From: Xinfangfangia pollutisoli
GTDB taxonomy: Bacteria; Pseudomonadota; Alphaproteobacteria; Rhodobacterales; Rhodobacteraceae
Length of the DNA stretch: 43,798 bases
Reading direction: 5' to 3'
Assembly: GCF_020179405.1 (NCBI RefSeq)
Contig: NZ_JAICBZ010000029.1
Location: 1 to 43,798 of the forward strand
The position numbers and the translations under genes are program-made. Under the pieces are notes generated by a model. The model was given only the letters and a program-made list of their open reading frames with translations. It made no database searches and was not told the origin of the DNA. This document shows, in pieces, positions 25,855 to 35,030 of the stretch; the first letter of the stretch is position 1; each line of letters starts with the position of its first letter.

Positions 25855-28800
25855 TCAGCCCGGCGTCTTCCGGCGGAACAGCCGGGCCAGCATGTGTTCA
25901 AGATCGTCGATGAGGGTGAAGGCCACCGGAATCACCACCAGGCTCAGGAAGGTCGAAGTGATCAGCCCGCCGATCACCACCACGCCCATCGGCTGGCGGA
26001 AGCTCGGGTCGCCCGAGACCAGGCTCAGCGCCGCGGGCGCCATGCCGCCGGCCATGGCCACCGTGGTCATGATGATCGGCCGCGCCCGCTTGTGGCAGGC
26101 ATCGACCAGCGCATCGAAGCGCGACATGCCCTGATTGCGCGCGGTGATCGCATATTCGACCAGAAGGATCGAATTCTTCGACACGATCCCCATCAGCAAA
26201 AGCAACCCGATCACCGCCGGCATCGAAAAGCTTGTCCCGGTCAGAACCAGCGGCAACAGCGCCCCGCCCAGCGCCAGCGGCAAGGCCATCAGGATCGTCA
26301 CCGGCTGCAGGAAATCGTGGAACAGCAGCACCAGCACCGCATAGATGCAGAAGATGCCGATCGCCATCGCGGTTGCGAAAGAGCTGAACAATTCGCTCTG
26401 GCGCTTCAGATCGCCCTGCTCGACCGTTTCAACCCCGCTGGGCAGGTTCCGATAGCTGTCAAGCTGCCTGACCTCGGCCATCACATCCGACAGATTGCGG
26501 CCGTTCAGCTCGATCGAGATCGAGACATTGCGCTTGCGGTCCAGCCGGGTGATCTCGCTGGGCGCCGATCCCATGGTGATCTCGGCAATCACCCCCAGCG
26601 CCACATTGCCATTGGCACCGGCAACCGGGATCAGCGCGATCTGGTCCAGCGTCTCGCGGTTGGTTTCGGCCAACAGGATGCGGATCGCCACCTGACGCTC
26701 GGGCAGGTTCAGCTTTGATAGCGCCGAATCGTAGCCCCCCGCAGTCGCAACCCGCACCGCATCCGCAATCGCCCGCGAGGTCACGCCCAGCGCCGCGGCC
26801 CGGGCCAGATCGGGGGTGATCACGATCTCGGGGCTTTGCAGCGCGGCCGAAGAGGTGACATTGCCGATGCCCGCAATGCGGGTGCGGATCTCGGCCTCAA
26901 GCGCGGATGCCGCCGCTTCCAGCACCGCCGATGTGTCGCCCGCCAGCGTGACCTGCAATTCGGTGCCATTGCCGCCGGTGCCAACCTCGACCCGCACCCC
27001 CGGAAGCTGTTCCAGCGCCTGGCGCAGATCGGCCTCGATCTCGGACTGGGTTTCGCTGCGGTCGTCGATCGGCGTCAGATTGACGACCAGCGTCGCCGAA
27101 TCCACCGACTGGCTTGACCCGCCGCCCCCCATGCCCCCGGTCGAGGCCGTGCCGGTGGCCACGAAAACGCCGGTCACATGGTCGCGGCCGCGGATCGCCT
27201 GGGCCGCGGCAAGGGCGGCCTTGTCGGTATCCTCGATCTGCGTGCCGGGGGGCGCGGTGACGACCACGCGGGTCTGGCTGTCATCCGAGGCCGGGAAGAA
27301 CCCGGTCGACATCTGCGTGACGACCAGCCCGGTCGCCGCGAAAAAACCGATCACCCCCGCGACCGGAATCCAGCGCCGGCGCAACATCAGCTTCACCAGC
27401 GCGATGTAACGGCGCATCGCCCAACCGTCCGGCTTCTCGACATGGGCCGAGGTCTTCAGCATATGGGCCGCCATCATGGGCGTCACAAGCCGCGCCACCA
27501 GCAGCGAGAACAGCACCGCCACCGATGCGGTGATCCCGAACTGCTTGAAGATGATCCCCGGAATGCCGCCCATGAAGGCCGTGGGCAGGAAGACCGCGAC
27601 CAGCGAGAAGGTGGTGGCGATCACCGCCAGACCGATCTCGTCGGCCGCCTCCATCGCGGCATCATAGGCGGTCTTGCCCATCTGCAGATGGCGCTCGATG
27701 TTCTCGACCTCGACGATGGCATCGTCGACCAGGATCCCCACCACCAGCGACAGCGCCAGAAGGGTGACGGTGTTCAGGCTGTAGCCCATCTGATCCATCA
27801 CCAGGAAGGTGGGGATGATCGACAGCGGCAGGGCGACGGCGGCGATGAAGGTGGCCCGCCAGTCGCGCAGGAACAGGAAGACCACCACGATCGCGATGGC
27901 CGCGCCCTCATACAGCATGTGGATCGAGGCGTCGTAATTCTCTTGCGTCGGGGTGATGGTGTTATAGGCCTCGGCCAGGGTCACTTCGGGATGCGCGGCC
28001 CCGAACTCGGCCAGGGCCGCGCGCACGCCTTCGGTCACGGCGACATCGGAAAAGCCCTTGGACCGTTTCACCTGCAGCGCGATCACCGGCGCGCCGTTCA
28101 GATAGGCCAGCGAGCTGCGGTCGGCATGGGTGTCGGTGACGGTGCCCAACTCGTCCAGCCGCACCCAGCCGCCATTCGGCAGCGGAATGGGCGTGGCCCG
28201 CAGATCCTCGACCGAGGCGGCGGCGGCGCGCACCCGCAGCGACTGGCTGGCGCTGCCGACCCGGCCCTTGCCGCCCGACAGATCGCGCTGCACATCGTCA
28301 AGCTGGCCGTTCACATCGGCCGCCGTCAGGCCCAGACCGGCCATCAGGTCGGGGTCAAGCTGCACGCGGATCTCGCGGTCGATGCCGCCCAGCCGGCTGA
28401 CCTCGCCCACCCCGTCGACGGCCATCAGCACCCGCTCGATGTCATTGTCGATCAGCCAGCTCAGCTCGGCCTCGTCCAGCGTCTGCGCGCTGACGACATA
28501 GGTGACCAGCGGCGAGGATCCCAGTTCCGATTTGGTGACCGTGGGCGTCTCCATCCCTGCGGGCAGGTCGGATTTCACCTGGTCGACGGCGCTTGACACC
28601 TCGTCCAGCGCGACCTGGGCGTCCTTGCCCAGATCGAAAGAGACATCGATCTGCACCGCGCCATCGGTGATCGTCGTCGTCACCGAATCCAGCCGGGTCA
28701 GGCCCGTCAGCTCATCCTCGATCTTGCGGGCGACTTCGGTTTCCAACTGCGCCGCCGCCGCGCCCTCAAGACTGGCCGAGATGGTGATCGTCGGCAGATC

Positions 28801-28920
28801 CATGTCGGGGAAGTTCTGGATATCCAGCCGGTTGAAGCTCATCAGCCCGACAACGGTCAGCAGAAGGAAGGCCAGAATCGGTGGAACGGGGTTGCGGATC
28901 GCCCAGGCCGAGAAATTCAT
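25855..28920 (-). CDS. RND-family multidrug efflux pump (AcrB-like inner-membrane subunit)
   Basis: 1021 residues. MNFSAWAIRNPVPPILAFLL opens helix 1; two large periplasmic loops follow helices 1 and 7; twelve helices are expected. Proton-relay residues are present: tandem Asp in LVVGILVDDAIVEVENIERH (helix 4) and the Lys in KNSILLVEYAI (helix 10). A Gly/Ser-rich stretch in the second loop (GTASTGGMGGGGSSQSVDS) is unusual. Features fit HAE1-type drug pumps rather than metal exporters. It is the last gene of a three-gene leftward operon, overlapping the adaptor by 4 bases. Drug range cannot be predicted. Confidence 0.95.
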   Translation of the reverse strand: MNFSAWAIRNPVPPILAFLLLTVVGLMSFNRLDIQNFPDMDLPTITISASLEGAAAAQLETEVARKIEDELTGLTRLDSVTTTITDGAVQIDVSFDLGKDAQVALDEVSSAVDQVKSDLPAGMETPTVTKSELGSSPLVTYVVSAQTLDEAELSWLIDNDIERVLMAVDGVGEVSRLGGIDREIRVQLDPDLMAGLGLTAADVNGQLDDVQRDLSGGKGRVGSASQSLRVRAAAASVEDLRATPIPLPNGGWVRLDELGTVTDTHADRSSLAYLNGAPVIALQVKRSKGFSDVAVTEGVRAALAEFGAAHPEVTLAEAYNTITPTQENYDASIHMLYEGAAIAIVVVFLFLRDWRATFIAAVALPLSIIPTFLVMDQMGYSLNTVTLLALSLVVGILVDDAIVEVENIERHLQMGKTAYDAAMEAADEIGLAVIATTFSLVAVFLPTAFMGGIPGIIFKQFGITASVAVLFSLLVARLVTPMMAAHMLKTSAHVEKPDGWAMRRYIALVKLMLRRRWIPVAGVIGFFAATGLVVTQMSTGFFPASDDSQTRVVVTAPPGTQIEDTDKAALAAAQAIRGRDHVTGVFVATGTASTGGMGGGGSSQSVDSATLVVNLTPIDDRSETQSEIEADLRQALEQLPGVRVEVGTGGNGTELQVTLAGDTSAVLEAAASALEAEIRTRIAGIGNVTSSAALQSPEIVITPDLARAAALGVTSRAIADAVRVATAGGYDSALSKLNLPERQVAIRILLAETNRETLDQIALIPVAGANGNVALGVIAEITMGSAPSEITRLDRKRNVSISIELNGRNLSDVMAEVRQLDSYRNLPSGVETVEQGDLKRQSELFSSFATAMAIGIFCIYAVLVLLFHDFLQPVTILMALPLALGGALLPLVLTGTSFSMPAVIGLLLLMGIVSKNSILLVEYAITARNQGMSRFDALVDACHKRARPIIMTTVAMAGGMAPAALSLVSGDPSFRQPMGVVVIGGLITSTFLSLVVIPVAFTLIDDLEHMLARLFRRKTPG

Positions 28921-30035
28921 TCCGCCGCCTCCACCACACGCACCAGCGATCCGTCGTTCAGGAAGGCGCCGCCCGCCTTGACCACCTGTTCATCGCCAGT
29001 CAGCCCCGACAGGATTTCCACCCGCTCGCCCTGGCGCCGCCCGATCTCGACCCGCTTGCGCGTGACCTTGGCCGGCTGCGACCCCGGGTCCAGAACGAAG
29101 ACATAGGTGAACCCGTCGCGGATCGAGCTGGCCGTCGCGGGCACGGTCAGCGCCTCGGTCCGGCCCAGGTCGAACCGGCCGGTGACCATCATTCCGGTGC
29201 GCGGCATCGGCAGGCCCTCGGGCGGGGTCAGCGCGACATAGACGATCACCCGCCCCGTCGTCTCCGAGGCATCGGGCGCGATCTGGCGCACTTCGCCCGG
29301 AACATCGGTGCCGATCGGGGTCGGGATCGCGACCTTGGTTCCCACCGTGATCTGGCGCAGAAAGCGCAGCGGCACTTCGGCCTGCCATTCGATCCGGTTC
29401 TGCCGGATCAGCCGGAACAATTCGCTGCCGCCGGACACGACCGCCCCCAGCGCCGCCGACCGCGCCGAGATGACCCCGTCGTCGGGTGCAAGGATCTGGC
29501 TGCGCGCCAGATCCAGCCGCGCGCTGGCCAGCGCCGCCTGCGCCGAGGCGAGCTCGGCCTCGGCCTTGCGCTCGGCCACGTAATATTCGGTCGCCTGCTG
29601 ATCGGACAGCGCGCCGGACTGGCCACCGGCCAGGCTGCGCGCGCGGTCGGCATCGGCCTTCGCCTCCTCCAGCGTCGCCTCGGCCGACATCACCGCCGCC
29701 TCTTCCTGCAGGACGGCATTTTCAAGCGTCTCGGTCGACAGCCGGGCCAGAAGATCGCCCTTCCGCACCGCCGCGCCCACATCGACCTCGACGCTTTCGA
29801 TGCGCTGGCCCGAGATTTCCGACGCGATCACCGCCTCGTGCCAGGGCTTCAGCCGGCCATTGGTTTCCAGCGTGACCGGCCAAAGCAGCCGCTCGGGTCT
29901 GACAAGCTCGACCGTCAGCGCCGCATTGGCCGACCCGCCCTCGGCGGCCGTGTCTTGCGCGACACCGGCGCCGGCGGCCGGCAGAAGCAGCGCCAGAAGC
30001 GCGATCGTCAGGGGCAGCCTGGGGGCGTTCATCAT
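28917..30035 (-). CDS. RND efflux periplasmic adaptor (membrane fusion protein)
   Basis: 372 residues. Residues 1-27 are a signal peptide (LTIALLALLLPAAGAGVAQD). The lipoyl half-motif (LKPWHEAVIASEISGQRIES) is at about 63-82. An alpha-helical hairpin at about 100-175 (ETLENAVLQEEAAVMSAEAT, then SAQAALASARLDLARSQI) contacts the outer-membrane channel. Beta-barrel and membrane-proximal domains follow. The start overlaps the stop of the outer-membrane gene (ATGA; two adjacent ATG codons are possible), and its own stop overlaps the pump gene. Adaptor and pump stoichiometry is thus set by coupling. Confidence 0.93.
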   Translation of the reverse strand: MMNAPRLPLTIALLALLLPAAGAGVAQDTAAEGGSANAALTVELVRPERLLWPVTLETNGRLKPWHEAVIASEISGQRIESVEVDVGAAVRKGDLLARLSTETLENAVLQEEAAVMSAEATLEEAKADADRARSLAGGQSGALSDQQATEYYVAERKAEAELASAQAALASARLDLARSQILAPDDGVISARSAALGAVVSGGSELFRLIRQNRIEWQAEVPLRFLRQITVGTKVAIPTPIGTDVPGEVRQIAPDASETTGRVIVYVALTPPEGLPMPRTGMMVTGRFDLGRTEALTVPATASSIRDGFTYVFVLDPGSQPAKVTRKRVEIGRRQGERVEILSGLTGDEQVVKAGGAFLNDGSLVRVVEAAE

Positions 30036-31414
30036 TCTTTTCCTTCACTCTGAGGCAAGGCCGCGGCCTGGGCCTGGGCCGGGCGGGTCCAGCCGCCCCC
30101 GGCCGCCTTGAACAGCGCGACCCATTGCAGGATTTCCGCCTCGCGCTGCTCGACCTCGGTGATCTGGGCGGTTTGCAGGCTGCGCCGCGCCGTTTCGCGG
30201 TTGAGAAGCGTCTCGCCGCCGGCCCGCCACTTCGCATCGAGCGCGTCGAAATAGGCCTGATAGCCCGCCACCGCCTTGCGGGCGCTGGCGCCGTTGCGCC
30301 GGGCCGCCGCCAGCCGGGTCATCGCCCCCTCGGTTTCGGCCACGGCCGACAGCACCGCCTTGCGCCAGCTTTCCCCCGCGATCTGCGCCTCGGCCTGGGC
30401 GCTGCGCAGGCTGGCCCGCGCCGCCCCGCCGTCAAAGATCGGCAAGGACAGCGCCGGGCCGAATTGCCAGCTTTTCGGATCGGTCAGGGTGATCGACCCG
30501 CCCAGCGACAGCGACGGGAACAGATCGGCCTGCGCCGCGCCCATGCTTGCCAGGGCGGCGGCGAAGGTCAGCTCGGCCTCGATGATGTCGGGGCGCTGGC
30601 GCAGCACCTCGGCCGGAACCGAAGACACGCGGAAGGCCCTGGGCACCGGCAGACCGCCGCCGCGCGACAGGATCGCGTCGATCTGCCCCTGGCTGACGCC
30701 CACGCTGACCGCCAGCGTCTGCGCCAGAACCCGGCAATCGGCGGTCTGGCTTTCCAGCGCGATCGCCGCGCTGGCGACCGAGGCCTCGGCCAGCGCCGCG
30801 TCGCTTTGGGGCGCAAGACCGGCCCGGACCAGATCGCCGGTCGCGCGCAGCGTGTCGCGCTGCGAGCCCAGCGCGGCGCGGTAGATCGCCTCGATCCGCA
30901 TGCAGGCGCGGTATTGGACAAAGCCGCTTGCGACTTCGGCCGACAGGCTGACATGGGCGCCGCGGAAGGCCGCCTCTTCGGCCGCGGCCGACAGACGCGC
31001 CGCCTCGGCCGTCTGGCGGGCCTTGCCGAACAGGTCGATTTCCCAGGAGGCATCGAATTTCGCGGTATCGTCCGTCGCCCGCGCCGTGTCGGCCTGTTTG
31101 GTGACGCTGCGCGCCAGATCGGCGGTCAGCACTGGCGCAAGCCCGGCATCGCCTTGCCCGGCCACCGCCCGCGCCTTCATCACGGCCGCCGCCGCGCTGC
31201 GCAGGCTGGGGCTGTTGGCATCCGCCAGGCGCAACAGATCGGCCAGCTGGGCATCGTTGAACTGCCCCCACCAGGTCAGGTCGATGGCCGAGCCGGCCTG
31301 CGGCGCGTCCGCGGCAAACCGGGCCGAGACCGCCTGCTGCGGGGCTGGCGGCACGATCGCCGCGGCACAGGCCGACAGCGCCAGCACAGAGATCAGGCCA
31401 GGAAGGGGACGCAT
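30032..31414 (-). CDS. Outer-membrane efflux lipoprotein (TolC/NodT type)
   Basis: 460 residues. A lipoprotein signal with lipobox LSAC ends at Cys16 (MRPLPGLISVLALSAC), so the mature N-terminus is lipidated as in OprM-type channels. Two outer-membrane factor repeats of helical hairpins follow: WWGQFNDAQLADLLRLADAN begins the first, and VLRQRPDIIEAELTFAAALA with GAAQADLFPSLSLGGS is the highly conserved NodT block of the second. The ATG at 31414 has TGGAG 6 bases upstream; an ATG four codons earlier is possible. It is the first gene of the efflux operon, facing a two-component system across a 130-bp gap. Confidence 0.92.
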   Translation of the reverse strand: MRPLPGLISVLALSACAAAIVPPAPQQAVSARFAADAPQAGSAIDLTWWGQFNDAQLADLLRLADANSPSLRSAAAAVMKARAVAGQGDAGLAPVLTADLARSVTKQADTARATDDTAKFDASWEIDLFGKARQTAEAARLSAAAEEAAFRGAHVSLSAEVASGFVQYRACMRIEAIYRAALGSQRDTLRATGDLVRAGLAPQSDAALAEASVASAAIALESQTADCRVLAQTLAVSVGVSQGQIDAILSRGGGLPVPRAFRVSSVPAEVLRQRPDIIEAELTFAAALASMGAAQADLFPSLSLGGSITLTDPKSWQFGPALSLPIFDGGAARASLRSAQAEAQIAGESWRKAVLSAVAETEGAMTRLAAARRNGASARKAVAGYQAYFDALDAKWRAGGETLLNRETARRSLQTAQITEVEQREAEILQWVALFKAAGGGWTRPAQAQAAALPQSEGKE

Positions 31415-31454
31415 CGCAGGCTCCATCAATCGCCCGCCCTTGTGGCCCGCCCCT

Positions 31455-31471
31455 GTGTGAAGATGTGTAAA
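31455..31471. promoter_or_regulatory. Direct repeat, candidate response-regulator site
   Basis: GTGTGAA (31455-31461) and GTGTAAA (31465-31471) repeat with a 10-bp pitch between the efflux operon and the regulator genes. OmpR/PhoB-type regulators bind such head-to-tail half-sites one turn apart, so the neighbouring response regulator is the obvious candidate. Only position and pitch support this. Confidence 0.5.
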
Positions 31472-31544
31472 GCGGGGGAAAAGAAGGGTAATTCTTCGCC
31501 CTTTCGCCGGTCTTTGCGCTATCAGATCAGGCGGAGGAACGGCG

Positions 31545-32222
31545 ATGGCTTCTGTTCTGCTGATCGATGACGACACGGCCCTGGCCGAGCTTCTTGCCGA
31601 ATATCTTGGCCAGGAAGGCTTTGCCGTGACCCATCTTGCCGATGGCCGCCGCTGCATCGGCGCCATTGCCGAGGCTAGGGCCGAGATCGTGGTTCTGGAC
31701 ATCATGATGCCCGGGATCAGCGGCATCGAGGTGCTGCGCCGGATCCGGCGCGAAAGCAATGTGCCGGTGCTGATGCTGACCGCCCGCGGCGACGAGGTGG
31801 ACCGGATCGCCGGGCTGGATCTTGGGGCGGACGACTATCTGGCAAAGCCCTGTTCGCCGGGCGAGCTGGCGGCGCGGCTGCGCGCCATCCTGCGGCGCGG
31901 CGGCGGCCGCTCGGCCCCGGGCAAGGTGCTGACGGCGGGCGGGCTTCTGATCGACACCGCCCGCCGCCGCGCGCATTGGCACGACACCGCGCTGGACCTG
32001 ACCGGGGCCGAGTTCAACCTGCTTGAGGTGCTTGCCGCCAATGCCGGGCGGATCGTGTCGCGGCAAGAGCTGTCCGAACAGGGGCTTGGCCGGGCGCTGG
32101 CGCCCTATGACCGATCGGTCGACGTGCATATCTCGGCGATCCGGCAGAAGATCGCGGCCGCCAACGGCGCCGCGGCCATCCTCAGCGTGCGGGGCCAGGG
32201 CTATCAGCTGGTTCCCGCATGA
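31545..32222 (+). CDS. OmpR-family response regulator
   Basis: 225 residues. The receiver domain at 1-120 has the acidic pocket LLIDDD (6-10), phosphoacceptor Asp52 (VVLDIMMPG), Thr in LMLTARG and Lys in DYLAKPCSPGEL (Cys replaces the common Phe/Tyr after KP). The winged-helix DNA-binding domain at about 130-223 includes LDLTGAEFNLLEVLAANAGR, the RSVDVHISAIRQKI recognition helix, and the VRGQGYQL wing. GGAGG lies 7 bases before the ATG. It overlaps the kinase gene by 4 bases and diverges from the efflux operon, which it probably activates. Confidence 0.94.
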   Translation: MASVLLIDDDTALAELLAEYLGQEGFAVTHLADGRRCIGAIAEARAEIVVLDIMMPGISGIEVLRRIRRESNVPVLMLTARGDEVDRIAGLDLGADDYLAKPCSPGELAARLRAILRRGGGRSAPGKVLTAGGLLIDTARRRAHWHDTALDLTGAEFNLLEVLAANAGRIVSRQELSEQGLGRALAPYDRSVDVHISAIRQKIAAANGAAAILSVRGQGYQLVPA

Positions 32223-33478
32223 GGCAGATGGTCCTTCGCTTCTTCTGGTATATCTGGGCGGCGATCATCGGCACGTCGCTTCTGGTCATCGTGCTTGCGG
32301 TCAGCCTTGGCCTGCGCCCGCCCGACCAGGTGCCGGTCGAGACCCTGGCCGGTACCCTGCAGATCGCCGCGCGCGAGGCGTTTCTGGACGGCGGCAAACC
32401 CGCGGTGGAAGCGCTGCTGTCCCGCGATGAGCAGGTGGCCGATCTGTTCGCGCTGGTCGAAAGTCAGGGCGCCGACTGTGCGGGCGACGACCGGATCGGC
32501 CCGGTCGGGGCCACGGGCTGCCTGCGCCTGCAGCTTCTGGCGCCGCCCTTCGGCAGCCTGCGCCGGTTCCTGCCCTTCCTGACGCCGATGACCGCGGGCG
32601 CCGGGATCAGCCTGGTGATCGCGCTGATGCTGGCGCGGCGCTTCGTCCGCCCGATCCAGCGCCTGGGCGAGGCGCTTGCCGATCTGTCCAAGGGCGATCT
32701 CGACCGGCGGATCGGCCCCGCGCTCAGCCATTCCGAGCCGGCCATCGCCGATGTCGGCCGCGCCTTCGACATGGCGGCCAGCAAGCTGCAGGAACTGACC
32801 GAAAGCCGCTCGCGCCTGTTTCACGACATCTCGCATGAAATCCGCTCGCCGCTGGCACGGCTGCAGGTCGCCACGGCGCTTCTGCACCAGAACCCGGCGC
32901 GGCTCGAGGCGATGCTGCCGCGGATCGAGGCCGATATCGCCCGCGTCGACCGGCTGGTCGAGGAAATCCTGACGCTGGCGCGGCTGGAACGCGGCGGGCT
33001 GGCGGTGCTGCAGCCGGTCGAGATCGACCTGCTGGAAATCCTGGACCCGATGCTGCGCGATGCGGCCCTCGAGGGGCAGGTGCGCCAGGTCGGGCTGCGC
33101 TATCACGGGCCGGACCGGCTGGATCTGCGCTGCGACCCCGAATTGCTGCACCGCGCCTTCGAGAACATCCTGCGCAACGCCCTGCGCTATTCGCCCCAAG
33201 GCGGCACGGTCGAGGTCACCGTCGCCCTGCAGGACGGCGCCGTCGTCGTGACCTTCCGTGACGACGGGCCGGGGATCGACGCGACGCAGCTGACCCATAT
33301 CTTCCACGCCTTCGTGCGCGATCAGACCGGCAGCGGCACGGGCTTGGGCCTTGCCATCGCCGCCAATGCCATCCGGCTGCATGGCGGCACGGTGCGGGCC
33401 GAAAACCTGCCGGGCGGCGGGCTGAAAATCACCGCCACCCTGCCCGCCTCGGGCGCCGATCGCCCCCAGGCCGGATGA
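32219..33478 (+). CDS. Sensor histidine kinase
   Basis: 419 residues. Membrane helix 1 is at about 8-31, a periplasmic sensor of about 85 residues holds two Cys (87 and 101), and helix 2 is at about 120-140. HAMP is at about 141-193 (RRFVRPIQRLGEALADLSKG). The HisKA domain has His206 in RLFHDISHEIRSPLARLQ. The ATPase domain has the N box (ENILRNALRYSP), G1 (RDDGPGI) and G2 (GSGTGLGLAIA). The architecture is CpxA/EnvZ-like. The Cys pair might form a disulfide or sense redox stress, which is speculation. It is translationally coupled to its regulator. Confidence 0.94.
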   Translation: MRQMVLRFFWYIWAAIIGTSLLVIVLAVSLGLRPPDQVPVETLAGTLQIAAREAFLDGGKPAVEALLSRDEQVADLFALVESQGADCAGDDRIGPVGATGCLRLQLLAPPFGSLRRFLPFLTPMTAGAGISLVIALMLARRFVRPIQRLGEALADLSKGDLDRRIGPALSHSEPAIADVGRAFDMAASKLQELTESRSRLFHDISHEIRSPLARLQVATALLHQNPARLEAMLPRIEADIARVDRLVEEILTLARLERGGLAVLQPVEIDLLEILDPMLRDAALEGQVRQVGLRYHGPDRLDLRCDPELLHRAFENILRNALRYSPQGGTVEVTVALQDGAVVVTFRDDGPGIDATQLTHIFHAFVRDQTGSGTGLGLAIAANAIRLHGGTVRAENLPGGGLKITATLPASGADRPQAG

Positions 33479-33533
33479 CCAGCAAGGCCGCTGCCCGCCG
33501 CCGCCCCGCCTTCACGAAGCGGATCAAACCCGC

Positions 33534-33548
33534 CAAATGTTGCATTTG
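33534..33548. promoter_or_regulatory. Inverted repeat upstream of the FAD-linked dehydrogenase
   Basis: CAAATG (33534-33539), TTG, CATTTG (33543-33548) is a perfect 15-bp palindromic site 63 bp before the start codon at 33612. Its TTGCATTT core also occurs at 35957-35963 beside the LysR gene, which hints at a common regulator. Confidence 0.5.
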
Positions 33549-33611
33549 ATGGATTGCCATCGGCGCCCTATGACAGCGCCACAGCGATACGCAGATCAAC
33601 CGGAGTCCGTC

Positions 33612-35015
33612 ATGCAAGACCTGTCGCAGGCCCCCAACAGCGCCCTGGAAGCCGCCCTCGCCGAGCTGGAGCCGCTGTTCGGCACCAGGCTCAGCCGGGC
33701 GGTGGCGCTGCGCGAACAGCATGCGCGCGACATGAGCTGGCATGTCGCCCCGCTGCCCGATGCGGTGGTCTTCGTCCAGTCCACCGCCGAGGTTCAGGCG
33801 GTGATGCGGATCTGCCATCGCCACGCGGTTCCGGTGATCGCCTTCGGGGCGGGCTCGTCGCTGGAGGGGCATATCCATGCGCCGAAGGGCGGGATCAGCC
33901 TGGACCTGTCGGGGATGAACCGCATCCTGCAGCTGAATGCCGAAGACCTGGACGTCACCGTCGAGGCCGGCGTCACGCGTGAGGCGCTGAATGCCCATCT
34001 GCGCGATACCGGCCTGTTCTTCCCGATCGACCCCGGCGCCAATGCCACGCTGGGCGGCATGGCCGCCACAAGGGCCTCGGGCACCAATGCGGTTCGCTAT
34101 GGCACGATGGCGACCAATGTGCTGGCGCTTGAGGTGGTGCTGCCCGACGGCCGGCTGATCCGCACCGGCACGCGGGCACGCAAATCGGCGGCGGGCTATG
34201 ACCTGACGCATCTTTTCGTGGGCTCGGAAGGCACGCTGGGCGTCATCACCGCCGTCACCCTTCGGCTTTACGGCATCCCCGAGACGATCTCGGCCGCGGT
34301 CTGCGCCTTCGACAGTCTGGAAGGCGCGGTGCAGACCACGATCCTGGCAATCCAGATCGGCATTCCCATGGCGCGGATCGAATTGCTGGACGAGGTGCAG
34401 ATCGCGGCGGTGAACCAGGATTCCGGCCTGGGTCTGCCCGAGGCGGCGACGCTGTTCCTGGAATTCCACGGCTCGCCCGAGGGCGTGGCCGAACAGGTGC
34501 GGCTGTTTGGCGAACTGGCCGAGGCGAATGGCGGTCAGGGCTTCCGCTGGGCCACCGCCACCGAGGAGCGGACCGCGCTGTGGAAGGCGCGCCACCATGC
34601 GCTCTTCGCCGCCAAGGGTCTGCGGCCGGGCTGCGAGGTGTTCATCTCGGATGTCTGCGTGCCGATCTCGGCCATGGCGGGCGCGATTGTCGAGGTGCAG
34701 CGCGACATCCGCGACAATGGCCTGACCGCGCCGATCCTGGGCCATGTCGGCGACGGGAATTTCCACGTGCTGTTCCTGATGGATCCCGCCGATGCCGACG
34801 AGATCGCCCGGATCAAGGCGGTCAACGGCCGGATGATCGACCGGGCGCTGGCCGTGGGCGGAACCTGCACGGGCGAGCATGGCGTGGGCGTCGGCAAGAA
34901 GGCCTATCTGCGCAAGGAACAGGGCGAGGCGGTGGATCTGATGGCCGCGATCAAGGCCGCCATCGACCCTTCGGGGATCATGAACCCCGGCAAGATCTTC
35001 GATCCCCTGCCCTGA
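33612..35015 (+). CDS. FAD-linked D-2-hydroxyacid dehydrogenase (D-lactate dehydrogenase/GlcD type)
   Basis: 467 residues of the VAO/PCMH flavoprotein family. FAD-binding domain, about 37-215: VVFVQSTAEVQAVMRICHRH, then the GAGSSLEGHIHAP phosphate loop, FFPIDPGANATLGGMAATRA and GTNAVRYGTMATNVLALEVV. The C-terminal substrate domain has ILGHVGDGNFHVLF with the metal/substrate His, and GGTCTGEHGVGVGKKAYL. There is no signal peptide. Members oxidise D-lactate, D-2-hydroxyglutarate or glycolate and pass electrons to cytochromes, quinones or ETF. The ATG at 33612 has GGAG six bases upstream. It converges on the LysR gene (15-bp gap) next to the PrpF/TctABC locus, so its substrate may be a hydroxy acid of that pathway. 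Confidence 0.9.
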   Translation: MQDLSQAPNSALEAALAELEPLFGTRLSRAVALREQHARDMSWHVAPLPDAVVFVQSTAEVQAVMRICHRHAVPVIAFGAGSSLEGHIHAPKGGISLDLSGMNRILQLNAEDLDVTVEAGVTREALNAHLRDTGLFFPIDPGANATLGGMAATRASGTNAVRYGTMATNVLALEVVLPDGRLIRTGTRARKSAAGYDLTHLFVGSEGTLGVITAVTLRLYGIPETISAAVCAFDSLEGAVQTTILAIQIGIPMARIELLDEVQIAAVNQDSGLGLPEAATLFLEFHGSPEGVAEQVRLFGELAEANGGQGFRWATATEERTALWKARHHALFAAKGLRPGCEVFISDVCVPISAMAGAIVEVQRDIRDNGLTAPILGHVGDGNFHVLFLMDPADADEIARIKAVNGRMIDRALAVGGTCTGEHGVGVGKKAYLRKEQGEAVDLMAAIKAAIDPSGIMNPGKIFDPLP

Positions 35016-35030
35016 CCCGGGCGCGGCGCG

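Noticed and set aside
27178-28596. Long rightward open frame opposite the RND pump gene
   Set aside because: Antisense shadow of a conserved pump gene, with His/Arg/Gln-rich composition typical of such frames.
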